Positions 1 through 5,799 of a stretch of DNA of 6,180 nt are shown one piece after another. A program made the translations under genes and the position numbers. The DNA is from Lachnospiraceae bacterium UBA3845. Lineage in GTDB: Bacteria > Bacillota > Clostridia > Lachnospirales > Lachnospiraceae. The stretch is taken from the NCBI GenBank assembly GCA_002392705.1, contig DGHP01000134.1, positions 1-6,180 of the forward strand. Direction: 5' to 3'. The notes below the pieces were generated by a model, which saw only the letters and a program-made list of their open reading frames with translations, was not told the origin of the DNA and made no database searches. Numbering within the stretch: position 1 is the stretch's first letter; each line of letters begins with the position of its first letter.

Positions 1-744
1 GGTGTTGTGGAGCACAGGACGCTTACGCTGTACGCACAGTGGAACAGGCGTTACGCACCGGTGATTATGGCAACCGCTGTTCCTGTCGGAAAGAAGAAGA
101 TCAATGTCAGCTGGACTCCGGTTGAGGGAGCTGCGTATTATGTAATCTACAGGACTCCGCTGTCAGCCAACAGCGCAAAGGCAGACGCTGCGGCAACTGT
201 CGTGGGCGGAACCAATGTTGTTGCCGGAACGGTGCTCGGGTCTTCCTATTCTTACGCTTCCGGTGCTGCGGCAAGCGCATCCGCGACTGCGGTAGCGGCA
301 GCGAAGACCGGCGCGACTGTTGAAGTGAGAAGAGAGCCGGCCGGTGTCTTCAGTGTAAATATCGGACGTCATCAGAAAGACTTCTCCTACAAGTTCCGTG
401 TGGATGCTTATGGCAGCAACAATATGCTGATCTGCCAGAGCCCTGAGGTTTACTGTTTCACAGGAACCATGAGCGGCAAGGCTGCGGCAAAGAAAGTGAC
501 AGTCGACCAGCCGGTTATTGCCATGAATGCCGGTTCCTTCCGTATGCTGACGGTGCAGGTGAAGACAAAGAAGAATCTCCCGCAGCCCGGTTTTGTTTCT
601 GCTATCCGCTATTATTCCAACAATCCGGGTGTCGCGACTGTCGGATCGAACGGCCAGATCGTGGGAATTGCCAAAGGCGATGCAATTATTTACTGTGTAG
701 CGGAGAATGGTGTATTTTCGACCTGTAATGTGACAGTCAACTGA
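1..744 (+). CDS. C-terminal part of a modular cell-surface protein (Listeria-Bacteroides repeat end, Fn3-like, Big_2-like domains), 5'-truncated
   Basis: The reading frame is open from the first base and ends at TGA 742-744, giving 247 visible residues; the real start lies upstream of the window. The GTG at position 7 is an internal valine, since no ribosome binding site precedes it and the domain is already under way. Residues 7-14 (LTLYAQWN) match the closing strand of Listeria-Bacteroides (Flg_new/InlB B) repeats. Residues about 19-55 and 127-140 (KINVSWTPVEGAAYYVIY, then FSYKFRVDAYG) look like the two halves of a fibronectin type III fold. Between them is an Ala/Gly/Ser-rich stretch at about 58-110. 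Residues about 164-247 resemble a bacterial Ig-like Big_2 domain, ending NGQIVGIAKGDAIIYCVAENG. There is no LPXTG motif or C-terminal membrane anchor, so any cell attachment would depend on the unseen N-terminal part. Such modules are typical of secreted or surface adhesion proteins and carbohydrate-active enzymes; the specific function is unknown. Confidence 0.85.
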   Translation, partial: GVVEHRTLTLYAQWNRRYAPVIMATAVPVGKKKINVSWTPVEGAAYYVIYRTPLSANSAKADAAATVVGGTNVVAGTVLGSSYSYASGAAASASATAVAAAKTGATVEVRREPAGVFSVNIGRHQKDFSYKFRVDAYGSNNMLICQSPEVYCFTGTMSGKAAAKKVTVDQPVIAMNAGSFRMLTVQVKTKKNLPQPGFVSAIRYYSNNPGVATVGSNGQIVGIAKGDAIIYCVAENGVFSTCNVTVN

Positions 745-784
745 TCTGCGGACAGCGTTTTTTAACGGTTCTATAGATTTTCAG

Positions 785-822
785 AAGGCGTTTCGGGCTG
801 AATTGGTCCGGGACGCCTTTTA
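785..822 (+). terminator. Rho-independent terminator of the surface-protein gene
   Basis: A 12-bp stem is formed by AAGGCGTTTCGG (785-796) and CCGGGACGCCTT (808-819), with two G-T wobbles and an 11-nt loop. The 3' arm runs into TTTTATAAAT. It lies about 40 nt after the stop codon of the upstream gene and before the next promoter, so it separates the two transcription units. Confidence 0.85.
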
Positions 823-903
823 TAAATGGCAGGCACGGCGAATCAGATCCCGATTTCAAACAGGCCGTGAATAGCAACTGCAAATGAAAAGAATCTTTAC
901 GTA

Positions 904-930
904 TTAGCACTCAACTGTTGACTCTGCTAA
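904..930 (+). promoter_or_regulatory. CIRCE-like HrcA operator
   Basis: The left arm TTAGCACTC (904-912) matches the canonical CIRCE half-site exactly. After the canonical 9-nt spacer, the right arm is CTCTGCTAA (922-930), which keeps six of the nine bases of GAGTGCTAA, namely TGCTAA. Total length and spacing fit TTAGCACTC-N9-GAGTGCTAA. The element overlaps the -35 box of the promoter for the downstream DnaJ-like gene, a position suited to repression by HrcA. CIRCE normally controls groESL and hrcA-grpE-dnaK-dnaJ in Firmicutes, which supports a heat-shock role for this gene. The three changed inner bases of the right arm may weaken binding. Confidence 0.75.
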
Positions 931-946
931 TAATTTGATGTATAAC
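918..946 (+). promoter_or_regulatory. Sigma-A promoter of the DnaJ-like gene
   Basis: The -35 box TTGACT (918-923) and -10 box TATAAC (941-946) each match consensus at five of six bases and are separated by the optimal 17 nt. Transcription would start near 952-954, leaving a leader of roughly 60 nt before the ATG at 1012. The -35 box lies inside the CIRCE-like element. Confidence 0.8.
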
Positions 947-997
947 ACTATCAGAAGAATATGATTTCTTCCGGAATTTAAGGAATTTACATAGATT

Positions 998-1002
998 GGA
1001 GG
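998..1002 (+). promoter_or_regulatory. Ribosome binding site deciding the DnaJ-like start
   Basis: GGAGG, extending to GGAGGTGA, lies 3 nt before an ATG at 1006 and 9 nt before a second in-frame ATG at 1012. The longer spacing is near optimal and gives the family-typical N-terminus [13 protein letters not shown], so 1012 is preferred over 1006. Confidence 0.75.
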
Positions 1003-1011
1003 TGAATGCAG

Positions 1012-1887
1012 ATGGCGGCAAAACGAGATTTTTATGAAGTCCTGGGCGTAAAGAAGGGTGCCACGGATGCCGAGCTTAAAAAAGCTTACAGAAAGCTTGC
1101 GAAAAAGTATCATCCGGACAGCAATCAGGGAAAAGCGGATGCGGAACAGCGTTTTAAGGAGGTTACGGAAGCGTACGGAATTCTGAGCGATCCTGAAAAG
1201 CGCAGACTGTATGACCAGTTCGGCATGGCGGCTTTCGAGGAAGGCGCTTCATCTGCAGGTTCAGCTTCGCGGGGAGGCTTCGGCGGTTTCAGCGGCGCCG
1301 GGAATTCTGCTTCCTGGTCCGACGGCAATGGAACTTATCACGAATTCCATTTCAATGCGGATGATCCACGTATGAAGGATATTTTCGGAGACCTTTTCGG
1401 CGGCATGTTTTCCGGGCAGACCGGAAGCGGTTCCGGCCGGAGGCGGAGCGCCGGTTTTGGCTCCGGATTCCAGTCAGGAGGCCCGGGAAGCGGGAGTGCT
1501 TTTGGCGGCTTTACAGGCGGCCCGGAAACCGGGAGTGCTTTTGGCGGCGGTTTTACAGGCGGTCCGGGAGCAGATTATACGGAGAAGCTGGATCTGCAGA
1601 AAGAGGTTCATATTCCCTTTACCATGGCCTGCTTCGGCGGCGAGGTGAAGGTGCAGACGCCGACAGGCCCCGTGATGCTTAAGATTCCCGCCGGCTGTCA
1701 GTGCGGGAGAAAATTCCGCCTCAGCGGCAGGGGAAAGAGCAGCAGCATGCATCCGAACCTGAGGGGAGATCTGTACGTTGTCATTCAGATTACGGTACCG
1801 ACTGATCTGAGCAGGGCGGAGGTACGCAAGCTTAAGGAATATGAACAGCTGAGGAAGAATAAAGGCGGGGGAAGCAGCGCCGCCTGA
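1012..1887 (+). CDS. DnaJ-type (Hsp40) co-chaperone without zinc finger, single C-terminal domain
   Basis: This 291-residue J-domain protein should stimulate the ATPase of a DnaK/Hsp70 partner in the cytoplasm and deliver substrates to it. Residues 5-70 form the J domain, with the HPD motif at 34-36. Residues about 88-187 are a Gly/Phe-rich region that includes a DIFGDLF motif near 123. Residues about 193-280 match the last substrate-binding domain of Dna[13 protein letters not shown], then [14 protein letters not shown] and [17 protein letters not shown]. The four CxxCxGxG zinc repeats and the first C-terminal domain of canonical DnaJ (about 375 residues) are missing; the only cysteines seen are C207, C229 and C231. 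It is therefore neither a standard class A DnaJ nor a two-domain CbpA. No dnaK, grpE or hrcA is adjacent, and a terminator follows, so it appears monocistronic. The promoter carries a CIRCE-like operator, suggesting heat-shock control. An alternative start at 1006 would add two residues. Confidence 0.9.
   Translation: MAAKRDFYEVLGVKKGATDAELKKAYRKLAKKYHPDSNQGKADAEQRFKEVTEAYGILSDPEKRRLYDQFGMAAFEEGASSAGSASRGGFGGFSGAGNSASWSDGNGTYHEFHFNADDPRMKDIFGDLFGGMFSGQTGSGSGRRRSAGFGSGFQSGGPGSGSAFGGFTGGPETGSAFGGGFTGGPGADYTEKLDLQKEVHIPFTMACFGGEVKVQTPTGPVMLKIPAGCQCGRKFRLSGRGKSSSMHPNLRGDLYVVIQITVPTDLSRAEVRKLKEYEQLRKNKGGGSSAA
1492..1569 (+). repeat. Tandem duplication in the Gly/Phe-rich region of the DnaJ-like gene
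   Basis: Two adjacent units starting at 1492 and 1531 (39-nt period) share GGGAGTGCTTTTGGCGGC, followed by TTTACAGGCGG and a proline codon. They encode [13 protein letters not shown] and [14 protein letters not shown]. The second unit has one extra glycine codon. The match extends to synonymous positions, pointing to a recent in-frame duplication that lengthens the flexible linker. Confidence 0.8.
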
Positions 1888-1890
1888 TCC

Positions 1891-1921
1891 TTCTGCCCCG
1901 GCTGCGCTGTACAGGGCAGAA
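1891..1921 (+). other. Inverted repeat just after the DnaJ-like gene
   Basis: TTCTGCCC (1891-1898) and GGGCAGAA (1914-1921) form a perfect 8-bp stem with a 15-nt loop, beginning 4 nt after the stop codon. No T-tract follows, so it is not a classical intrinsic terminator. It could protect the mRNA 3' end or be part of a repeat element. Confidence 0.55.
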
Positions 1922-1975
1922 GCCGCACTGCCGTCCCCATATGGCCGGGCGGACAACCGGGCTGCGCTGTACAGG
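1900..1975. repeat. 16-bp direct repeat GGCTGCGCTGTACAGG, two copies 60 bp apart
   Basis: Identical copies of GGCTGCGCTGTACAGG occupy 1900-1915 and 1960-1975 in the spacer after the DnaJ-like gene. Each contains the palindrome CTGTACAG (1907-1914 and 1967-1974). The first copy lies largely in the loop of the hairpin at 1891-1921; the second is flanked by CCGG on both sides. No function is recognised. Confidence 0.7.
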
Positions 1976-1997
1976 CCGGAAACAGATAAATGTGTGG

Positions 1998-2041
1998 CGG
2001 AACGGAGCCGTGTTTTTCGTAAGAAAAGCCGGTTCCGTTTT
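1998..2041 (+). terminator. Probable terminator of the DnaJ-like transcript
   Basis: CGGAACGG (1998-2005) pairs with CCGGTTCCG (2029-2037) with one bulged base. An inner TTTTC-GTAA-GAAAA stem-loop can stack within the loop, and TTTTCATTTC follows. It lies about 110 nt after the stop codon. The bulge and short T-run make it weaker than the other two terminators in the window. Confidence 0.55.
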
Positions 2042-2072
2042 CATTTCGCCTCTGTACGCGTTACGGAATCTG

Positions 2073-2143
2073 TGGTTTAATATTAGTATCTGTGGCTCTT
2101 CTGCCGGAACTGAATTGACAGCCGGCATGGAAGAAGCGATGAG
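2073..2143 (+). promoter_or_regulatory. Weak promoter candidates for the transketolase-rpiB operon
   Basis: A promoter is expected between the terminator ending near 2041 and the gene start at 2220. Two imperfect candidates are seen. One is a perfect -35 box TTGACA (2115-2120) with GATGAG 17 nt downstream (2138-2143), a poor -10 box. The other is an extended -10 TGG-TTTAAT (2073-2081) with only TGTACG at the -35 position (2053-2058). Neither can be preferred from sequence alone. Confidence 0.3.
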
Positions 2144-2151
2144 GATGTGAT

Positions 2152-2187
2152 TTACAGCAGACCCCCTGCAGGAGTGTTCTGCTGAAA
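2152..2187 (+). other. Leader hairpin upstream of the transketolase gene
   Basis: CAGCAGA (2155-2161) and TCTGCTG (2178-2184) form a perfect 7-bp stem around a 16-nt loop that contains CCTGCAGG. The stem can extend past an A-A mismatch by two more pairs. It ends about 20 nt before the AAAGGAG ribosome binding site (2205-2211). No known riboswitch class was recognised in this short leader. Confidence 0.4.
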
Positions 2188-2219
2188 GGAAAAGGAAGGT
2201 TCAGAAAGGAGCAGCAGCT

Positions 2220-3059
2220 ATGAATACGCTGGAGTTACAGAAGATGGCGAATGAAGTTCGCAAGGGCATCGTTACCGCAGTTCATGGTGCCAAAGCGGGG
2301 CATCCGGGCGGATCGCTGTCCGCGGCAGACGTGTTCACTTATCTTTATTTTGAAGAGATGAACATCGATCCGAAGAATCCGAATAAGCCGGATCGCGACA
2401 GATTTGTCCTTTCCAAGGGCCATACCGCCCCGGGGCTCTACAGTACGCTTGCACACAGAGGATATTTCCCGGTGGAGGATCTTCCGACGCTTCGTCATCT
2501 TGGATCCTATCTGCAGGGGCATCCATGCATGCAGGAGGTACCGGGCGTCGATATGAGTTCAGGATCCCTGGGACAGGGCATCAGCGCGGCGGTCGGCATG
2601 GCGCTTTCCGCAAAGCTTTCGAACGAGAGCTGGAGAGTGTACACGCTTCTCGGAGACGGTGAGATCGAGGAAGGCCAGGTATGGGAAGCTTCCATGTTTG
2701 CGGGATTCCACAAGCTGGATAATCTGTGCGTGATCGTTGATAACAATAATCTGCAGATTGACGGCGCGATCGACGAAGTCTGCTCTCCGTATCCCATTGA
2801 CAAGAAGTTCGAAGCATTCAATTTCCATGTAATCAATGTCGCGGACGGGAACGATATGGATCAGCTGCGGGAAGCTTTCAAAGAAGCCCGCGAGACCAAA
2901 GGCATGCCGACGGCGATCGTTATGAAGACACTCAAGGGCAAGGGCGTCTCCTTTATGGAGAATAATGTGGGCTGGCACGGCAAGGCGCCGAACGATGAAC
3001 AGTATGCGGTTGCCATGGAAGATCTGAAGAAAGTGGGGGAAGCATTATGCCAGAAGTAA
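2220..3059 (+). CDS. Transketolase, N-terminal (diphosphate-binding) subunit
   Basis: This 279-residue protein is the thiamine diphosphate pyrophosphate-binding half of a split transketolase. With its partner it transfers two-carbon ketol units between sugar phosphates in the cytoplasm. Visible signatures are GHPGG at 27-31, KGHTAPGLY at 67-74, GHP at 100-102, and the ThDP/metal motif from GDG (145-147) through E151 and W155 to the NNN at 175-177. LKGKGVSFMEN at about 238-248 is also typical. The start ATG has AAAGGAG 8 nt upstream. The 3' end overlaps the next gene by 13 nt, which suggests translational coupling and equal subunit amounts. Fused transketolases have about 660 residues; the two halves here total 591, because split forms lack the extra C-terminal domain length. 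Split enzymes are common in Clostridia and archaea. A related split sulfosugar or apulose transketolase cannot be excluded, but no sugar-specific neighbours support that. Confidence 0.93.
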   Translation: MNTLELQKMANEVRKGIVTAVHGAKAGHPGGSLSAADVFTYLYFEEMNIDPKNPNKPDRDRFVLSKGHTAPGLYSTLAHRGYFPVEDLPTLRHLGSYLQGHPCMQEVPGVDMSSGSLGQGISAAVGMALSAKLSNESWRVYTLLGDGEIEEGQVWEASMFAGFHKLDNLCVIVDNNNLQIDGAIDEVCSPYPIDKKFEAFNFHVINVADGNDMDQLREAFKEARETKGMPTAIVMKTLKGKGVSFMENNVGWHGKAPNDEQYAVAMEDLKKVGEALCQK

Positions 3060-3985
3060 AGAAAGTCGCTACCAGACAGAGTTATGGTGAAGCTCTCGTA
3101 GAGCTGGGAAAAGAACATGAGGATCTCGTGGTTCTGGATGCGGACCTTGCAGGCGCGACCAAGACGGACATGTTCAAAAAAGCGTTTCCGGAGCGCCATA
3201 TTGACTGCGGTATCGCGGAGGCCGATATGATGGGGATCGCAGCCGGTATCGCTACGACAGGGAAGATTCCCTTCGCGTCCACATTCGCCATGTTTGCGGC
3301 GGGCCGCGCATTTGAACAGGTCCGCAATTCCATCGGTTATCCGCATCTGAACGTCAAGATCGGCGCGACGCACGCCGGCATTTCCGTCGGCGAGGACGGA
3401 GCGACCCATCAGTGCAATGAAGATATCGCGCTTATGAGAACCATTCCGGGGATGGTGATCATCAATCCCGCGGATGACATCGAGGCGAGAGCCGCGGTGA
3501 AGGCTGCGTATGAGTATGTCGGCCCTGTATATCTCAGATTTGGCCGCTATGCGGTTCCTGTAATCAATGACAGACCGGATTATAAGTTTGAGATCGGAAA
3601 AGGCGTTCTTCTGAGAGAAGGAAAGGACGTCACGATCGTGGCTACCGGCCTCTGTGTGAATTCTGCTCTTGTCGCGGCTGAGAAGCTCGCGGAAGAGGGA
3701 GTCAGTGCAGAAGTCATCAACATCCATACGATCAAGCCGCTTGATGAGGAGATTATCTTAAAGAGCGCGGCAAAGACAGGAAAGGTTGTCACTGTGGAGG
3801 AAGCTTCCGTGATCGGCGGTCTCGGCGGCGCAGTTGCAGAGCTCCTTGGTGAGAAGCAGCCCACGAAGATGTGCCGGATCGGTATTCATGACATATTCGG
3901 CGAGTCCGGCTCGGCGGCGGATCTTCTGAAGAAGTACAAGCTGGACGGAGACGGTGTATACGAGCAGGTTAAGGCGTTCGTTTAA
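3047..3985 (+). CDS. Transketolase, C-terminal (pyrimidine-binding) subunit
   Basis: This 312-residue protein is the second half of the split transketolase. Residues about 5-170 form the pyrimidine-binding domain. E58 in CGIAEADMMGIAAGIA is the conserved glutamate expected to contact the aminopyrimidine ring of the cofactor, and THAGISVGEDGATHQ (108-122) is the family substrate-site loop. Residues about 185-305 are the transketolase C-terminal domain, including GKVVTVEEASVIGGLGGAV. The ATG at 3047 lies inside the end of the upstream gene in a different frame, with GGGGGA (3035-3040) 6 nt before it. The active site forms between the two subunits, so neither is expected to work alone. The domain order argues against 1-deoxyxylulose-5-phosphate synthase, which is one long chain, although the families are related. 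Confidence 0.93.
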   Translation: MPEVKKVATRQSYGEALVELGKEHEDLVVLDADLAGATKTDMFKKAFPERHIDCGIAEADMMGIAAGIATTGKIPFASTFAMFAAGRAFEQVRNSIGYPHLNVKIGATHAGISVGEDGATHQCNEDIALMRTIPGMVIINPADDIEARAAVKAAYEYVGPVYLRFGRYAVPVINDRPDYKFEIGKGVLLREGKDVTIVATGLCVNSALVAAEKLAEEGVSAEVINIHTIKPLDEEIILKSAAKTGKVVTVEEASVIGGLGGAVAELLGEKQPTKMCRIGIHDIFGESGSAADLLKKYKLDGDGVYEQVKAFV

Positions 3986-4014
3986 GAGAAGCATCTGCGG
4001 GAAGGAGACCTGAT

Positions 4015-4455
4015 ATGATCGCTTTGGGCTGTGATCACGGCGGATACGAACTCATGCAGGAGGTTATCGCGCACCTGGATGAGAAGGGAATCGAATATAA
4101 GAATTTCGGGACTTATGATACAAAGTCGACCGATTATCCAATTTACGCCAGAAAGGTTGTGAAGAGCATCCTGAGCGGGGAGAGCGAGAAGGGGATTCTG
4201 ATCTGCGGAACCGGACTCGGCATCTCCATCACGGCAAACCGCTATAAGGGGATCCGCGCGGCTGTCTGCCATGACTGCTTCTCTGCGGAAGCGACCCGCC
4301 AGCACAATGACGCCAATATCCTGGCGATGGGCGGGAGGGTTGTCGGACCCGGCCTGGCGCTGATGATTGTGGATACCTTCCTGAATACCCCGTTCTCGGG
4401 AGATGAGCGGCATAAGAGAAGGATCTCCCTGATCGACACGCCGGAAGAAGAATAA
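4015..4455 (+). CDS. rpiB: Ribose-5-phosphate isomerase B
   Basis: This 146-residue protein belongs to the RpiB/LacAB sugar-phosphate isomerase family and should interconvert ribose 5-phosphate and ribulose 5-phosphate in the cytoplasm. The full length is normal for the family. Seen are GCDHGG at 5-10 (D7 and H8), the catalytic loop ICGTGLGISITANR with C64 and T66, and TRQHNDANILAMGGR, where H97 and N98 match conserved active-site positions. AAGGAG (4002-4007) lies 7 nt before the ATG, and the gap from the transketolase subunit is 29 nt, so the three genes form one operon. The pairing makes metabolic sense because RpiB supplies one of the pentose phosphates transketolase uses. Other family members isomerise allose, galactose or sulfo-tetrose phosphates, but the context favours RpiB. 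A terminator follows. Confidence 0.92.
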   Translation: MIALGCDHGGYELMQEVIAHLDEKGIEYKNFGTYDTKSTDYPIYARKVVKSILSGESEKGILICGTGLGISITANRYKGIRAAVCHDCFSAEATRQHNDANILAMGGRVVGPGLALMIVDTFLNTPFSGDERHKRRISLIDTPEEE

Positions 4456-4528
4456 TCTGTATGATTATCTCTAAAATGTCTGTTCATGCAGGCATGGCAG
4501 CCACTTTCGGGCTTTATCGCGCAAAATT

Positions 4529-4560
4529 AAGCCGGGCAGATATCTCTGCCCGGTTTTTTC
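4529..4560 (+). terminator. Strong intrinsic terminator of the transketolase-rpiB operon
   Basis: CCGGGCAGA (4532-4540) and TCTGCCCGG (4545-4553) form a perfect 9-bp stem with a TATC loop, followed at once by TTTTTTC. Upstream AAG pairs with the first Ts, extending the stem. On the opposite strand the hairpin is followed by TTAATTTTG, so it may also stop the convergent nagA transcript, less efficiently. Confidence 0.93.
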
Positions 4561-4595
4561 TTTCTGTCAGACTTTTCTACACTGCAGTTCTCTTT

Positions 4596-4621
4596 CTGTA
4601 CAGGATTTCTGCTCTGTACAG
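4596..4621. repeat. Paired CTGTACAG palindromes at the 3' end of nagA
   Basis: Two copies of CTGTACAG (4596-4603 and 4614-4621) are separated by 10 nt and could pair with each other as an 8-bp stem. They lie within 3 nt of the nagA stop codon. The same octamer occurs twice in the spacer 1900-1975. Confidence 0.55.
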
Positions 4622-4623
4622 TC

Positions 4624-5727
4624 TTACCGGACCTTTTCCCCGTCGACATAGACGGCGAGCACTTTCAGCTGTTCATCCAGCAGAAGCAGGTCCGCCGCTC
4701 TGCCTGCCTTTATGGAGCCGGTCTCGTGATCGATCCCGGTTACTCTGGCCGGTACTTCTGTCGCAGCCCGGACCGCATCCGTGAGGGGGATGCCGAAACT
4801 GACTGCACGGCGCAGTCCTTCCATGAGATGGATCGAGGAGCCTGCCAGCGTATCTGTTCCGCGGAGCGTGGCCTTTCCATTCTTCATGCTGACAGGCTGT
4901 CCGCCAAGGCTGTATTCTCCGTCCGGCATGCCGGCGCAGCGGAGTGAATCCGAGATCAGGACGATCCGCTCTTTAAAGATCTGCCAGGCCAGGCGGATCA
5001 TGGCCGGATGGACATGAAAGCCGTCGCAGATGAGTTCCGCCGTAGCGCCGCAGTCATAGGCTGCCGCGATCAGTCCCGGTCTGCGGTGATGCAGGGAGGG
5101 CATGGCGTTAAACAGGTGGGTAGTATGGGAAGCACCGGCCCCGTATGCTTCTACGGCACTTTCATAATCCGCGGCTGAGTGCCCAAGCGAGACCCTGCAG
5201 ATCCGGGACGCCTGCCGGATGAAATCCACAGCCCCGTCCAGTTCCGGCGCCAGCGTAATCAGGCGGACAAGTCCGCCGGATGCTTCATCGAGTCTTTCCA
5301 GCATGCCGATATCCGGGAGTGCGATATTGTCCGGGTTCTGGGCGCCTCTTTTTTCATAGGAGACAAAGGGTCCTTCCAGGTTGATGCCGGCGATTTTCGC
5401 GCCGCTCTCCGGCCGCCGGAAATCCCGGATCACCTTCATGGCTTTTGTCAGTTCCGGTTCTTTCAGTGTCATTGTGGTCGGGCACCATGAGGTCACCCCG
5501 CCCGCCGCGTAATAGCGGCTCATGGTACGCATCCCCTCCGGATCCCCGTCGCTGGCGTCCGCCCCCATGGCGGCATGGGTGTGTATATCGATGAGCCCCG
5601 GGATAATGTAAGCCGCATCCGCCTTTTCAACGCTGCAGGGCAGAATGCGACGGATTTTCTGATCAAACTCTATAGATCCGCTGATGAATCTCCCGTCTGT
5701 GAAGATCCGGGAACTGGAAATCCGCAT
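4624..5727 (-). CDS. nagA: N-acetylglucosamine-6-phosphate deacetylase
   Basis: This 367-residue amidohydrolase should remove acetate from N-acetylglucosamine 6-phosphate to give glucosamine 6-phosphate, in the cytoplasm. It serves amino-sugar use and cell-wall recycling. The metal-dependent TIM-barrel signatures are present: PGLIDIHTHAAMGAD with H49 and H51, INLEGPF with E118, H183 in LGHSAAD, THLFNAMPSLHHRRPG with H204, DGFHVHP at 235-241, and the catalytic aspartate D260 in LISDSLRCAGMPDG. The C-terminal GSIKAGRAADLLLLD is typical of the composite domain. Length is in the normal range of about 370-390. The ATG has AAGGAG 6 nt upstream. It lies 72 nt after a short-chain dehydrogenase gene on the same strand, with no clear terminator between them, so co-transcription is possible. 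No nagB or PTS gene is visible, and the gene converges on rpiB. No operator was recognised. Confidence 0.93.
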   Translation of the reverse strand: MRISSSRIFTDGRFISGSIEFDQKIRRILPCSVEKADAAYIIPGLIDIHTHAAMGADASDGDPEGMRTMSRYYAAGGVTSWCPTTMTLKEPELTKAMKVIRDFRRPESGAKIAGINLEGPFVSYEKRGAQNPDNIALPDIGMLERLDEASGGLVRLITLAPELDGAVDFIRQASRICRVSLGHSAADYESAVEAYGAGASHTTHLFNAMPSLHHRRPGLIAAAYDCGATAELICDGFHVHPAMIRLAWQIFKERIVLISDSLRCAGMPDGEYSLGGQPVSMKNGKATLRGTDTLAGSSIHLMEGLRRAVSFGIPLTDAVRAATEVPARVTGIDHETGSIKAGRAADLLLLDEQLKVLAVYVDGEKVR

Positions 5728-5799
5728 ATCTTTCTCCTTCTGCTGCTTCCTGATGTATTTTCAGGATAGAGATTCAGCTGTATATTTTTCCGCTGCTGA
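5728..5799 (-). other. Gap between the dehydrogenase gene and nagA
   Basis: These 72 nt contain the nagA ribosome binding site (AAGGAG on the - strand, 5734-5739) and A-rich sequence just after the dehydrogenase stop. I see neither a hairpin with a T-tract nor a convincing promoter, which is consistent with a shared transcript. Confidence 0.4.

Noticed and set aside
834..869. Inverted repeat CACGGC/GCCGTG upstream of the J-protein promoter
   Set aside because: The stem is only 6 bp with a 24-nt loop and no T-tract, so it is within chance expectation.
1474..1956. A 160-codon open frame on the - strand over the 3' part of the J-protein gene
   Set aside because: Its composition only mirrors the Gly-rich codons of the + strand gene and it has no family resemblance.
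1941..2150. A 69-codon + strand open frame in the spacer before the transketolase gene
   Set aside because: No ribosome binding site precedes it, it crosses the probable terminator at 1998-2041, and the peptide has no recognisable features.
2861..3727. A 288-codon open frame on the - strand opposite the two transketolase genes
   Set aside because: It is a shadow of well-supported + strand genes, has no recognisable domain, and crosses the boundary between the two transketolase genes.
2220..4455. Sulfoquinovose (sulfo-transketolase) operon
   Set aside because: A split transketolase plus an RpiB-like isomerase resembles part of that pathway, but no sulfoquinovosidase, sulfosugar dehydrogenase or transporter is present, and the window's neighbours are unrelated.
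4461..4784. A 107-codon + strand open frame after rpiB
   Set aside because: It runs through the strong terminator at 4529-4560 and into the antisense of nagA, and it lacks a ribosome binding site.
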